A DNA stretch of 64,000 nt. It comes from Candidatus Methylomirabilota bacterium. GTDB lineage: Bacteria; Methylomirabilota; Methylomirabilia; Rokubacteriales; CSP1-6. A program made the position numbers and the translations under genes. Shown one piece after another: positions 16,833 through 25,398 of this stretch. The notes under the pieces are model-generated. The model made no database searches and was not told where the DNA came from. It was given only the letters and a program-made list of their open reading frames with translations. The DNA is taken from positions 1 to 64,000 of the forward strand of contig DASYVT010000121.1 in the NCBI GenBank assembly GCA_035936835.1, read 5' to 3'. Within the stretch, counting starts at the first letter, position 1. Every line of letters starts with the position of its first letter.

Positions 16833-17602
16833 GACAATTTTGCCTGTTTCGCGAGCCTCTGGCGCTCCACCTCGTAGCAGAGAACGGCCGCCGCCGCGGA
16901 CACGTTGAGCGAGCCGATCTTTCCCCGCATGGGAATGCTCGTGAGAAAGTCGCAGCTCTTGGCCACCAGAGGCCTCACGCCGGGCCCCTCGCCTCCCAGG
17001 ACCAGGCAGATTGGACCGGAGAGATCGACCTCCCATGGGGCCTGACCTCCCTTGACCACGGCACCGACGATCCAGACACCGTCCCTCTTCAGTATCTCAA
17101 TGGTCTGGACGAGATTCGTCTCGCGGGCGACTGGCAGATACTCGACGGCCCCCATGGCAGACTTCGCGGCCGCGGCGGTAACCCCGGCGGCGTGGTGCTT
17201 GGGCACGATGGCTCCGTGCGCTCCGGTCGCCTCGGCGGAGCGCAGAATGGCTCCCAGGTTGCGTGGATCCTGGATCTGGTCCAGGGCCAGGAAGAAGGCC
17301 GGCTCGCCCCGCTGCCCGGGTATGGCCAGCAGCTCATCGAGAGAAGCGTAATTCGCGCCCGCGACCCGCGCGACCACGCCTTGATGGTGTGGGGTGCCCG
17401 CGATGGCCGTCAGCTGGTCGCGGGTCCGGTAGGAGACCTTGACGCCAAGGCGCCTGGCCAAGCTCAGGAGGTCCTGGAGCGCGGGGCCTCGGCCCTCGGA
17501 AAGAATGGCGACTTCCTCCACCCGGCGGCTCTGGGCCCGCAGGAGCTCGAGCACGGGGTTTCGCCCGGAGAGAGGAGTGTCCTCGGCTTCGGGGGCGCTC
17601 AT
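16829..17602 (-). CDS. rlmB: 23S rRNA (guanosine-2'-O)-methyltransferase RlmB
   Basis: 257 residues starting at ATG 17602 (MSAPEAEDTPLSGRNPVLELL), which overlaps the cysS stop as ATGA. It is a SpoU/TrmH-type knotted methyltransferase with an N-terminal substrate-binding domain (about 10-85) and the three SPOUT motifs: DQIQDPRNLGAILRSAEATG, LVLGGEGPGV and GSLNVSAAAAV. In E. coli RlmB methylates G2251 in the ribosomal P site; the cysS-rlmB adjacency supports this over TrmH. It is the last gene of a long overlapping chain and its stop lies inside the next promoter. Confidence 0.9.
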   Translation of the reverse strand: MSAPEAEDTPLSGRNPVLELLRAQSRRVEEVAILSEGRGPALQDLLSLARRLGVKVSYRTRDQLTAIAGTPHHQGVVARVAGANYASLDELLAIPGQRGEPAFFLALDQIQDPRNLGAILRSAEATGAHGAIVPKHHAAGVTAAAAKSAMGAVEYLPVARETNLVQTIEILKRDGVWIVGAVVKGGQAPWEVDLSGPICLVLGGEGPGVRPLVAKSCDFLTSIPMRGKIGSLNVSAAAAVLCYEVERQRLAKQAKLS

Positions 17603-19032
17603 GACCCGAGCCTCCATTTGGTGCCGCCGCCGCCGTCGCGCGAGTCCTTGAGCGTGACGCCGAGCGCTGTCAGCTCGCCGCGCAACCGGTCGGCCTCGGC
17701 GAAATCGCGCTGCTTGCGGGCCTGCTCGCGGAGGTACAGGAGGGATTCGATCCGGGCCTTGAGCTGCGGATCCACGGGCCGCTCCGGCCGCCCGCCCGGC
17801 TCGAGCAAACCGAGCGCTCGCGCGAGCGTCACCAGCTCGCCCACGCCCATGAGGAGGACGCCCGCCGCGAGCCGGCCGTCGTCGGCCTGCGCGCGCGCGC
17901 CCTGGAGCAATCGCGCGAGGTCGAACAGGACACCGAGCGCCTGCGGCGTGTTGAAGTCGTCGTCCATCGCCGCCTCGAAGCGCGCGCGGTGGGCGGCAAT
18001 CTCGTCGAAGAGCCCGCCGTTGGGTCCGGGCGCTGGCGTGCCCTTGGCCGCGATGCGGTCGGCCTCCTCGACGAGAGCCCGCAGGCGGCCCAGGGCCTTG
18101 GCCGAGTCGCCCACTCGCTCCTCGGCCCACTCGAGCTGGTGACGGTAGTGGGTGCCGAGCATCCAGAGCCTGAGCGCGTCGGGGTCGTGGCGTTTGATGA
18201 GCTCGCGGATCGTGAGCGTGTTCCCGAGCGACTTCGACATCTTCTCGGCGCCCAGGTTCAGCATGCCGTTGTGCAGCCAGTAGCGCGCGAACGGCTTACC
18301 CGTGTCGGCCTCGGCCTGGGCGATTTCGCACTCGTGATGCGGGAAGACCAGGTCGGTGCCGCCGCCGTGGATGTCGAACGTCTCGCCGAGGTAGAGCATG
18401 GACATCACGGAGCACTCGATGTGCCAGCCCGGCCGGCCGGGGCCCCACGGACTCCCCCACGTGGGCTCGCCGGGCTTCGCCGCTTTCCAGAGGGCGAAGT
18501 CGCGAGGGTCGCGCTTGCGCTCGTCCACCTCCACGCGCGCGCCCGCGAGCAGCTCGTCGAGCTTCTTGCCCGAGAGCCGCCCGTAGGGAGGAAACCGACG
18601 GATCTCGAAGTACACGTCGCCGTCGACGACGTACGCGACGCCCTTCGCCACGAGGCGCCCGATCAGCGCGACCATCTCAGTGATGTGCTCGGTGGCCTTC
18701 GGCGCGACGTCGGGTGGGAGGAGGCCGAGCGCCGCCATGTCGCGTCCCTCCGCCTCGATGTAGCGGTCCGCGATCTCCACGGCGGAGACGCCCTCCCGAT
18801 TGGCGCGTTGGATGATCTTGTCGTCGACGTCGGTGTAATTCCGCACCGTCTTCACCAGGAAGCCACGGTATTCCAAGTAACGACGGATCACGTCGAAGAC
18901 GACCGCGCTGCGCGCGTGGCCGATGTGCGAGTAGTCGTAGGGCGTGACGCCGCACACATACATGCCCACCCGGCCAGCGACGAGCGGAGTGAAGTCCTCC
19001 TTGCTGCGCGTCATCGTGTTGTAGATCCTCAC
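17599..19032 (-). CDS. cysS: Cysteinyl-tRNA synthetase
   Basis: 477 residues, normal for class I CysRS, which charges tRNA-Cys. Catalytic HIGH is at residues 36-39 and KMSKS near residue 265. Zinc ligands include Cys27 (YVCGVTPYDYSHIGH) and the HHECE region. The GTG start at 19032 overlaps the ispF stop by 4 bases (GTGA) and the stop overlaps rlmB. No T-box or other leader is visible upstream because the gene is embedded in an operon. Confidence 0.97.
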   Translation of the reverse strand: MRIYNTMTRSKEDFTPLVAGRVGMYVCGVTPYDYSHIGHARSAVVFDVIRRYLEYRGFLVKTVRNYTDVDDKIIQRANREGVSAVEIADRYIEAEGRDMAALGLLPPDVAPKATEHITEMVALIGRLVAKGVAYVVDGDVYFEIRRFPPYGRLSGKKLDELLAGARVEVDERKRDPRDFALWKAAKPGEPTWGSPWGPGRPGWHIECSVMSMLYLGETFDIHGGGTDLVFPHHECEIAQAEADTGKPFARYWLHNGMLNLGAEKMSKSLGNTLTIRELIKRHDPDALRLWMLGTHYRHQLEWAEERVGDSAKALGRLRALVEEADRIAAKGTPAPGPNGGLFDEIAAHRARFEAAMDDDFNTPQALGVLFDLARLLQGARAQADDGRLAAGVLLMGVGELVTLARALGLLEPGGRPERPVDPQLKARIESLLYLREQARKQRDFAEADRLRGELTALGVTLKDSRDGGGGTKWRLGS

Positions 19033-19511
19033 GGAGCCTCCACGTTGACGACAGCCATGGCGGCGATCCCCTCTCCGCGCCCGAGGAGTCCCAGCCCCTC
19101 GGGGCTCTTCGCCTTGACGCTCACGCGATCGGTGGGGACGCCCATGGTCTGCGCTAAGCGCGCGGCCATGGCGGGCAGGTGCGGGCCGAGCCGCGGCGCC
19201 TGGCAGATCACCGTGGCGTCCACGTTGACGAGGGTCGCGCGCCGCGCGCGCAGGGCGTCCAGGACGCCCTCGAGCAGGACCAGGCTCGAGACGCCCTTCC
19301 AGCGCGGGTCCGTGTCCGGGAACATTCGGCCGAGGTCGCCCAGGGCCAGCGCCCCGAGCAGCGCCTCGCAGACGGCATGGGTCAGGACGTCGGCGTCGGA
19401 ATGGCCGCCGAGTCCCCGCTCGTGCGGCACGGCGATGCCGCCCAGCACGAGCGGGCGCCCGTCCACCAGCGGGTGGAGATCGAAGCCGAGGCCGCTCCGC
19501 GTGGAGGTCAT
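19029..19511 (-). CDS. ispF: 2-C-methyl-D-erythritol 2,4-cyclodiphosphate synthase
   Basis: 160 residues from ATG 19511, which overlaps the ispD stop (ATGA). IspF converts CDP-ME 2-phosphate to MEcPP in the non-mevalonate isoprenoid pathway. The metal site GFDLHPL near residue 9 and GLGGHSDADVLTHAVCEALLGA near residue 40 are intact, as are the C-terminal VSVKAKSPEGLGLLGRGEG residues. It is next to ispD, the step two positions earlier in the pathway, so the pair is a MEP-pathway module; ispE is not here. Confidence 0.97.
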   Translation of the reverse strand: MTSTRSGLGFDLHPLVDGRPLVLGGIAVPHERGLGGHSDADVLTHAVCEALLGALALGDLGRMFPDTDPRWKGVSSLVLLEGVLDALRARRATLVNVDATVICQAPRLGPHLPAMAARLAQTMGVPTDRVSVKAKSPEGLGLLGRGEGIAAMAVVNVEAP

Positions 19512-20200
19512 GCCCTGCGCCCGCCCCCGACCCACGCCCGCGCCGCCTTGAGGTCGTCCGGCGTCGTGATCTTGAGGTTCTGCGGCAGCCCCTCGACCAT
19601 GGAGACGCGCCCGCCCAGCCGCTCGATCAGCATGGCGTCGTCGGTGGCGCGGTAGCCGTCGCGCGCGGCCTTGTCGTGCGCCTCCGCGAGGAGCGCCCGC
19701 CGAAAAGCCTGCGGCGTCTGTGTCAGCCACAGTCCCTCGCGGGGGAGGGTCGTCTCGACGACGCGGTCCCGCACCCGCTTCACAGTCTCACAGACCGGCC
19801 AACCGCAGGTGGCGGCGCCGGGAACGCGCGCGGCGGCCAGCACCCGCTCGACGATCTCGGGAGTGATGAACGGCCTCACCGCATCATGGACGACCACCCA
19901 TGCCGCCTCCGGGGGAACGGCCTCAAGTCCCAGCCTCACCGAGTCCTGCCGCTCTTCCCCTCCCGCGACCACGGCCAGCACCCGCGGCACCCTGAAGCGG
20001 GCGAGGAGCGCGCGGGTCGCCTCGACCCGGTCGCTCGGCGCGGCAATGACGAACCCGTCCAGCGACCGGCAGCGGGCGAGCGCGCGCAAGGTGTGGACGA
20101 GGATGGGCGCGCCCCCGAGGGTCAGGTACTGCTTGGGCCGTGAGCCGCCCATGCGCGCGCCCACGCCTCCCGCCGGCACAACCGCGACGGCGGTCTTCAC
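19508..20200 (-). CDS. ispD: 2-C-methyl-D-erythritol 4-phosphate cytidylyltransferase
   Basis: 230 residues from GTG 20200, overlapping the upstream PIN/TRAM gene stop (GTGA). It couples MEP to CTP. The nucleotide-binding signature VPAGGVGARMGGSRPKQYL is at residues 8-26, followed by VHDAVRPF near residue 105 and the C-terminal RATDDAMLIE. Forms an overlapping pair with ispF. Confidence 0.96.
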   Translation of the reverse strand: MKTAVAVVPAGGVGARMGGSRPKQYLTLGGAPILVHTLRALARCRSLDGFVIAAPSDRVEATRALLARFRVPRVLAVVAGGEERQDSVRLGLEAVPPEAAWVVVHDAVRPFITPEIVERVLAAARVPGAATCGWPVCETVKRVRDRVVETTLPREGLWLTQTPQAFRRALLAEAHDKAARDGYRATDDAMLIERLGGRVSMVEGLPQNLKITTPDDLKAARAWVGGGRRA

Positions 20201-21201
20201 TTGGACGCGCCCTCCTCTTCCCTCAGACGGGCGAAGATCATGCGCCCGGCCGTGGTCTGGAGCACCGAGGTGACCGTGGCGCTGACCTGCTGGCCGATGA
20301 AGCGCTTGCCGTGGTCCACCACCACCATCGTCCCGTCGTCGAGGTAGGCGACGCCCTGGCCGACCTCCTTGCCCTCCTTGACGACGTGGACATGCACCAC
20401 CTCGCCTGGCAGCACGACCGGCTTGAGCGCGTTCGCCAGCTCGTTGACGTTGAGCACCGACACGCCCGACAGCTCCGCGACCTTGTTGAGGTTGTAGTCG
20501 TTGGTGACGACCTTGCCGCCCATCGCCTTGCCCAGCTCGATCAGCTTCCGGTCCACCTCGCGGATATGAGGGAAGTCCTGGTCCTCGACGCGGACGGTCG
20601 TCCCCGGGATGCGCTGCAGGCGCTGCAGCACGTCGAATCCGCGCTTGCCCCTGTTGCGCTTGAGCGGGTCGGGCGAGTCTGCGATCTGCTGCAGCTCGCG
20701 AAGGACGAACTGCGGGACGACCAGCGTGCCGTCGAGGAAGCCCACCTCGCAGAGGTCCACGACGCGGCCGTCGATGATCACGGAGGTGTCGAGGATCTTG
20801 AACCCCTCGCGGCGCGCGGCGGTCTTGGGGAAGAGCTTGGCCGACATGTCCTCGAGCTCGTCCCGCTTGGCGAGCGCGACCGAGGCGCCCAGGTAGGAGA
20901 AGAGCAGGCCGAAGAGCCCGCGCCCGAGCGGCCCCGCGTCGGGTGAGACGGCGCCCATGGCGGTCCCCAGCCCGAGCCCGAGCCCAAGCCCCACGATGCC
21001 ACCCATGGCACCCCAGAAGATCCGGTCCACTGGGATGCGCCGCGCCTGCCACTCGAGCAGGACCGCCAGCACCCCGAAGAGGAAGCCGGCGCCGCCGAGC
21101 CACCAGTTGGTGGCGTGAATGCCGAGCGGCGGGCCGAAGGCCATTCCCGCTCCGGTCGCCGCCGCCAGCATGAATACCCGCACGATGACGATTCCCATCA
21201 T
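20197..21201 (-). CDS. Membrane-anchored PIN/TRAM-domain protein (YacL family)
   Basis: 334 residues. The N-terminus (about 1-115) has four hydrophobic segments. A PIN nuclease-like domain follows (about 133-260) with acidic residues in ILDTSVIIDGRVVDL and VTNDYNLNKVAELSGV, and a C-terminal TRAM RNA-binding domain (about 265-325). This matches the YacL/PilT N-terminus-like proteins found next to ispD in Firmicutes and other phyla. The molecular function is not firmly established; a ribonuclease role is possible from the PIN fold. Starts at ATG 21201 behind GAGGCGACC, 9 bases after radA, and overlaps ispD by 4 bases. Confidence 0.88.
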   Translation of the reverse strand: MMGIVIVRVFMLAAATGAGMAFGPPLGIHATNWWLGGAGFLFGVLAVLLEWQARRIPVDRIFWGAMGGIVGLGLGLGLGTAMGAVSPDAGPLGRGLFGLLFSYLGASVALAKRDELEDMSAKLFPKTAARREGFKILDTSVIIDGRVVDLCEVGFLDGTLVVPQFVLRELQQIADSPDPLKRNRGKRGFDVLQRLQRIPGTTVRVEDQDFPHIREVDRKLIELGKAMGGKVVTNDYNLNKVAELSGVSVLNVNELANALKPVVLPGEVVHVHVVKEGKEVGQGVAYLDDGTMVVVDHGKRFIGQQVSATVTSVLQTTAGRMIFARLREEEGASK

Positions 21202-21210
21202 GGTCGCCTC

Positions 21211-22575
21211 TCAGTGTCCTAACAGTGCCTTGACCGCTTCATCCACCGACCCCACCCCGTGCACCTCAAGGGGCTGCGCGGCGCCCGCCGCGAGATTGTT
21301 CTGCGGCACCACCGCCGCCGTGAAGCCCAGGGCCGCCGCCTCCTTGAGCCGCGCCGCGAACCCCGCCACCGCGCGCACCTCGCCGGCGAGGCCGACTTCG
21401 CCCATGATCACCGTGTCGCCCCGCACGGGGCGGTCGAGATAGCTCGAGGCCGCCGCCACGACCACGCCCAGATCCGCGGCGGGCTCAGTGACGCGGCCGC
21501 CGCCCGCCACGTTGACGAAGACGTCCTGGCTCTGCAGCGGAAATCCGACCCGCTTCTCGAGCACCGCCAGCAGCAGGCAGACCCGGTTGTAGTCGGCGCC
21601 GAGCACGGTGCGGCGCGGCGTCCCGAAGCTGGCCGGCGTCACCAGCGCCTGGAGCTCGAGGAGCAGCGGCCGGCTGCCCTCGAGGCTCGACACGATGACC
21701 GACCCGGCGGCGCCGCGTGGCCGTTCGGCGAGGAAGAATCCCGATGGGTTCGTGACCTCGGCGAGGCCCTGCTCTCCCATCTCGAAAACGCCGATCTCGT
21801 TGGTCGAGCCGAAGCGATTCTTGACGGCGCGCAGCACGCGGTACGCGTGGTGCTGCTCTCCCTCGAAGTAGAGCACGGTGTCCACCAGGTGCTCGAGGAC
21901 GCGGGGCCCGGCGATCGCGCCGTCCTTGGTGACGTGCCCCACGAGGAACGTCGCCGTGCCGCGCCCCTTGGACCAGAGCATGAGGCGCGCCGCGCACTCC
22001 CGGACCTGGCTCACGCTGCCGGGCGCCGACTCGAGTCCGGGCAGGAAAACGGTCTGGATCGAGTCGACCACGATCGCGCGGGGCTTGAGCTCGGCCGCGT
22101 GCGCCTCGATCACCTGGAGATCCGTCTCGGCCAGGAAGTAGAGGCCGCGCGGCGAGATGCCGAGCCGATCCGCGCGGAGCTTGACCTGGGCCGCCGACTC
22201 CTCGCCCGAGACGTAAAGCACGGGGCCGGCGCGCTCCGACAGCGAGCGGCTCGCCTGCAGCAGGAGCGTGGACTTGCCGATGCCGGGGTCGCCGCCGATC
22301 AGCACCACCGAGCCGGGGACGACACCGCCGCCCAGCACGCGGTCGAGCTCGCCGATGCCGGTGGTGATGCGCTCGCCTGACGTCACCGCAATGTCGCCGA
22401 TGGGCACGGGCCGGGCGCCGGCGGCGAGCTTGGGCCGTTCCGAGTGCGACGGCGCCGGCCGCTCTTCGACGAGGGCCACGTACGTGCCGGCCCGCGCGCA
22501 GTCCGGGCACGTGCCGGCCTTCGGCGCGGCGAAGCCGCAGGTCTGGCAGCGATAGACCGGGCGTTCCCTCGCCAC
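21211..22575 (-). CDS. radA: DNA repair protein RadA
   Basis: 454 residues, standard length. The N-terminal zinc finger has cysteines at 10, 13, 23 and 26; the RecA-like ATPase has Walker A GGDPGIGKST at about 94-103; the RadA-specific KNRFGSTNEIGVFEM follows; the C-terminal Lon-protease-like domain ends the protein. RadA is a helicase that extends D-loops during recombination. The GTG start shares one base with the mlaD stop (TAGTG). RadA followed by the PIN/TRAM gene and ispD resembles the B. subtilis order, but without disA. Confidence 0.97.
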   Translation of the reverse strand: MARERPVYRCQTCGFAAPKAGTCPDCARAGTYVALVEERPAPSHSERPKLAAGARPVPIGDIAVTSGERITTGIGELDRVLGGGVVPGSVVLIGGDPGIGKSTLLLQASRSLSERAGPVLYVSGEESAAQVKLRADRLGISPRGLYFLAETDLQVIEAHAAELKPRAIVVDSIQTVFLPGLESAPGSVSQVRECAARLMLWSKGRGTATFLVGHVTKDGAIAGPRVLEHLVDTVLYFEGEQHHAYRVLRAVKNRFGSTNEIGVFEMGEQGLAEVTNPSGFFLAERPRGAAGSVIVSSLEGSRPLLLELQALVTPASFGTPRRTVLGADYNRVCLLLAVLEKRVGFPLQSQDVFVNVAGGGRVTEPAADLGVVVAAASSYLDRPVRGDTVIMGEVGLAGEVRAVAGFAARLKEAAALGFTAAVVPQNNLAAGAAQPLEVHGVGSVDEAVKALLGH

Positions 22576-23750
22576 TACTTTTCCTTCCCCGTCTGGCCCG
22601 TCTGAATGGTCGAGCGCACGAGCGAGCGCAGCAGGAAGCTCCGCTGGGCGCCCTCGAGGAACGTGACGAGGTTCTCGTAGACCGTCGGGTCCTCGATCAG
22701 GGCGCCCACCGTGCCCTCGCCCGACTTGAGCTTCTCGCTCACCGCGCGCAGGTTGGCGAGCGCCGCGCGGAAATCGGCCCCGGCCTCGCCCATGCTGCCG
22801 TTGCCGCTGCCCTCGAGCAGCCCGCCGAGCAGGCCCTCGCCGCGCGCGAGCTTTTCGGAGACGTCGCGGAAGTTTTTGGCGAGGGCCTGGAGGTCGCGCG
22901 CGACCGGCCGGTATTCCGGGTCGAACAGCAGCGCGGGCAGAAGGCCGTCCCCCGGGCCCGGGGTCGACGCGGCGCGGCCCAACGCGTCGAGCGCGGCCAG
23001 GAGCGCGCGGGCCGACTTGCCCGAGTCCTTGGAGAGCAGCACGCCCACGGCGCTTTCGCCGCTTTCGGCGCGGGCGATCAGCTGCTGAGTCGAGGCCAGG
23101 AGACCGTTGAGGCGCCGCAGCGCTTCGGGCTCCTCATAGACGAGGACGTGGAGCCACCCCTTGCCCCTCTCCACCTCGTCGGTGATCCGCCGAGCCGACC
23201 TGGCCGCCGCCCCGATATCGTCGAAGGCGCCGCCCTTGTCGAGCCTGTCCGCGGCGGCGCGAAGGGTCGACACCAGCTCGTTGATGGACTTGAGGGTGGC
23301 CGCGCCCTCGGCGAACATCCGGCTCATCTCCTGGGGGTCTTGCGAGGCCAGCGCCTCGCCGGGCCCGAGCGGCGGCGCCCCGGGCAAGCCCATCGTGATC
23401 TCGACGATCTTGTCGCCCAGCAGCCCCTGGGTCGAGATGCGCGCTTCGGAGTTTCGGCGGATGCGGTCCTGGAAACGGCGCGCGACGGTCATGGTCACCC
23501 GCACCTTGCCGCCGGGCTGCGGCGGCAGGATCACGCTCGTAACCCGGCCGATCTGCACGCCTGCCAGGCGCACCGTGGCGCCCTCGATCAAGCCGCCCAC
23601 TTCGATGAACTCCGCCACGAGGTCGTACTTGCTCTCGAAGTACCGCGCCCGCGCGCCGAGCAGGTAGACGATGGCCAGGAACACGCCGAGCGCCACCAGG
23701 ATGAAGGCGCCGATGCGGAGTTGGAGCCCGTAGCGCCGCTCGTCCGGCAT
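22575..23750 (-). CDS. mlaD: MCE-domain lipid transport protein (MlaD-like)
   Basis: 391 residues. One N-terminal transmembrane helix (about 12-32), one MCE domain (about 38-120, containing VRLAGVQIGRVTSVIL and QGLLGDKIVEITMG), then a long helical C-terminus. That tail carries repeated motifs of the form VSEKLxxGEGxxGxLxED (near residues 295 and 340, plus a weaker copy near 235), typical of MCE proteins. MlaD hexamers bind phospholipid and connect to an inner-membrane ABC transporter; mlaE and mlaF lie just upstream. ATG 23750 is directly preceded by the repeat-derived GCGAGGGCTGACTA, where GAGGG serves as ribosome binding site. Confidence 0.92.
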   Translation of the reverse strand: MPDERRYGLQLRIGAFILVALGVFLAIVYLLGARARYFESKYDLVAEFIEVGGLIEGATVRLAGVQIGRVTSVILPPQPGGKVRVTMTVARRFQDRIRRNSEARISTQGLLGDKIVEITMGLPGAPPLGPGEALASQDPQEMSRMFAEGAATLKSINELVSTLRAAADRLDKGGAFDDIGAAARSARRITDEVERGKGWLHVLVYEEPEALRRLNGLLASTQQLIARAESGESAVGVLLSKDSGKSARALLAALDALGRAASTPGPGDGLLPALLFDPEYRPVARDLQALAKNFRDVSEKLARGEGLLGGLLEGSGNGSMGEAGADFRAALANLRAVSEKLKSGEGTVGALIEDPTVYENLVTFLEGAQRSFLLRSLVRSTIQTGQTGKEK

Positions 23751-23863
23751 TAGTCAGCCCTCGCCTCGCCGCTGATCCATTCAGCCCTCACCTCAGGGCT
23801 TCGCCCTTCAGCTCGAACTGCCGCGCCTGCGGCTCCTCGGCAGCGTCTCAGCTCGAACATCAC
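23751..23863 (-). repeat. Interspersed spacer repeat, copy in the mlaF-mlaD gap
   Basis: The whole 113-base gap is repeat. On the transcript it contains GTTCGAGCTGAGAC, GAGCCGCAGGCGCGGCA, a second GTTCGAGCTGAAGG, GAAGCCCTGAGGTGAGGGCTGA and GGCGAGGCGAGGGCTGACTA, ending at the mlaD ATG. The blocks GTTCGAGCTGAG, CCGCAGGCG and GCGAGGGCTGA recur in the hisH-hisA, murA-hisG and rplK-rplA gaps. The last block provides GAGGG about 8 bases before ATG. Confidence 0.8.
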
Positions 23864-24622
23864 CTACTCCTCCCGGAGCTCGCCGGCGAGGAAACGCCGG
23901 ACATCGGGGTTGGACGAGCCGCGGATCTCACCCGGCGTGCCGAGATCGGCGAAGCGCCCCTGGTACAGGATCGCCATCTGGTCGGCAACCATGTCGGCGA
24001 AGCCGACGTCGTGGGTGACCACGATGGCTGTGTCGCAGACGCCGGCCCTGAGCGTCGCAATCAGCTCGGCGACCAGCCGGGCGTTTGTCGGATCGAGACC
24101 GGCCGTAGGCTCGTCGAAGAAGACGACCTCCGGCTCCATCACGAGCGCACGCGCGATCCCGACGCGCTTGCGCATGCCGCCCGACAGCGCGGCGGGCAGG
24201 AGCTCGTCCGTGCCCGGCATGCCCACCAGCGACAGGAAGCGGTGCACGCGGTCCGTGATCTCCCCCAGCGGCATCCGCGTATGCTCGCGCAGTGGGTACG
24301 CGACGTTTTCGAACACGGACAGCGAGTCGAAGAGCGCCGCGCCCTGGAAGACGAAGCCGGTGCGCTTGCGGACGGCCAGCATGGCCTCCTCCCTCATGCG
24401 CTCGATCCGCGTGCCGTAGAGCGAGACCTGCCCGGCATCGGGCCGGACCAGACCCGCCGAGATCCTCAGCAGCACGGTCTTGCCGGCGCCGCTGCCTCCC
24501 ATGACGGCCAGCGTCGTGCCCTTCCGAAGGGAGAGGCTCACGCCGCAGAGGACCTCCTTCTGCTCGAAGGACTTTCGAACGTCACGCAGCTCGACGAGGG
24601 CCGGGGCCACGGTGTCCATCAC
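23864..24622 (-). CDS. mlaF: Lipid transport ABC ATPase (MlaF-like)
   Basis: 252 residues. Walker A GGSGAGKT at 42-49, signature ALSGGMRKRVGIARAL, Walker B VVFFDEPTAGLDP and the H-loop VVTHD. The GG(M)RKR signature is typical of MlaF/Ttg2A-type ATPases. It powers MlaE/MlaD phospholipid movement between inner and outer membranes. The GTG at 24622 overlaps the mlaE stop by 4 bases; an ATG at 24619 (TGATG) is an equally plausible start. A repeat element separates it from mlaD. Confidence 0.93.
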   Translation of the reverse strand: MMDTVAPALVELRDVRKSFEQKEVLCGVSLSLRKGTTLAVMGGSGAGKTVLLRISAGLVRPDAGQVSLYGTRIERMREEAMLAVRKRTGFVFQGAALFDSLSVFENVAYPLREHTRMPLGEITDRVHRFLSLVGMPGTDELLPAALSGGMRKRVGIARALVMEPEVVFFDEPTAGLDPTNARLVAELIATLRAGVCDTAIVVTHDVGFADMVADQMAILYQGRFADLGTPGEIRGSSNPDVRRFLAGELREE

Positions 24623-25398
24623 CAGAAGAGCAGCAGCATGAGCTTGGTCAGGAAAAAGTCGGACACGATGACGGCCATGGCTACCTGCACCACGGTGTCC
24701 GTGGTGGAGCGGCCGAGCCCTTCCGTCCCGCCGCTCGTCTCGAGCCCGTTGTAGCAGCCGATGAGGGTGATGAGACCGCCGAAGACCACGCTCTTGCCGA
24801 TACCGGTCAGGAAATCCTTCATCACGACCCAGTAGGAGATCGTGTTCCAGTAGAGATACGGGTCAACGTCGCGGTCGAAGACCACGATGAGCATGCCGCC
24901 CAGGAGCCCGATCGCGTCGGCCATGATGGTCACGAGCGGGAACACGACGAGCGCCGCCAGGATGCGCGGGACGATCAGCTTCTTGATGTAGTTGACCCCG
25001 ATGGCCCGCAGCGCGTCGATCTGCTCCGTCACCTTCATCGAGCCGAGCTCGGCCGTGATGCCGGAGGCAACCTTGCCGCCGACCAGGATGGCCGTCAGCA
25101 CGGGCCCGAGCTCGCGCAGGATCGACAGCGCGACGACGGGTCCGACGTAGTTCTCGGCGCCGAAGCGCGCCATGTTCACGGCGGACTGGAGCGCCAGCAC
25201 CATGCCCGTGAAGAGCGCGGCCGTGAGGGCGACCACGAGCGAGCGGACGCCGATGATGTCGATCTCCCGCGCCACGATGACGAGGTACGACGGGGGGAGC
25301 CTGAGGTTGCGCATCACCCGGAGCGTCAGCAGCCCTAAGCCCCCGTACCAGGCGACGGACTCACGCCCATGCCGGCGCGCGTACGCGAGCACGCTCAC
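24619..25398 (-). CDS. mlaE: Lipid transport ABC permease (MlaE-like)
   Basis: 259 residues from GTG 25398, which overlaps the upstream lipoprotein stop (GTGA). A DUF140/MlaE permease with an N-terminal amphipathic region and about five transmembrane helices. Conserved segments are LPPSYLVIVAREIDIIGVRSL, RELGPVLTAILVGGKVASG, AELGSMKVTEQIDALRAIG and, near the C-terminus, GCYNGLETSGGTEGLGRSTT. Together with mlaF and mlaD it forms the inner-membrane core; mlaA, mlaB and mlaC are absent here. Confidence 0.95.
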   Translation of the reverse strand: MSVLAYARRHGRESVAWYGGLGLLTLRVMRNLRLPPSYLVIVAREIDIIGVRSLVVALTAALFTGMVLALQSAVNMARFGAENYVGPVVALSILRELGPVLTAILVGGKVASGITAELGSMKVTEQIDALRAIGVNYIKKLIVPRILAALVVFPLVTIMADAIGLLGGMLIVVFDRDVDPYLYWNTISYWVVMKDFLTGIGKSVVFGGLITLIGCYNGLETSGGTEGLGRSTTDTVVQVAMAVIVSDFFLTKLMLLLFW

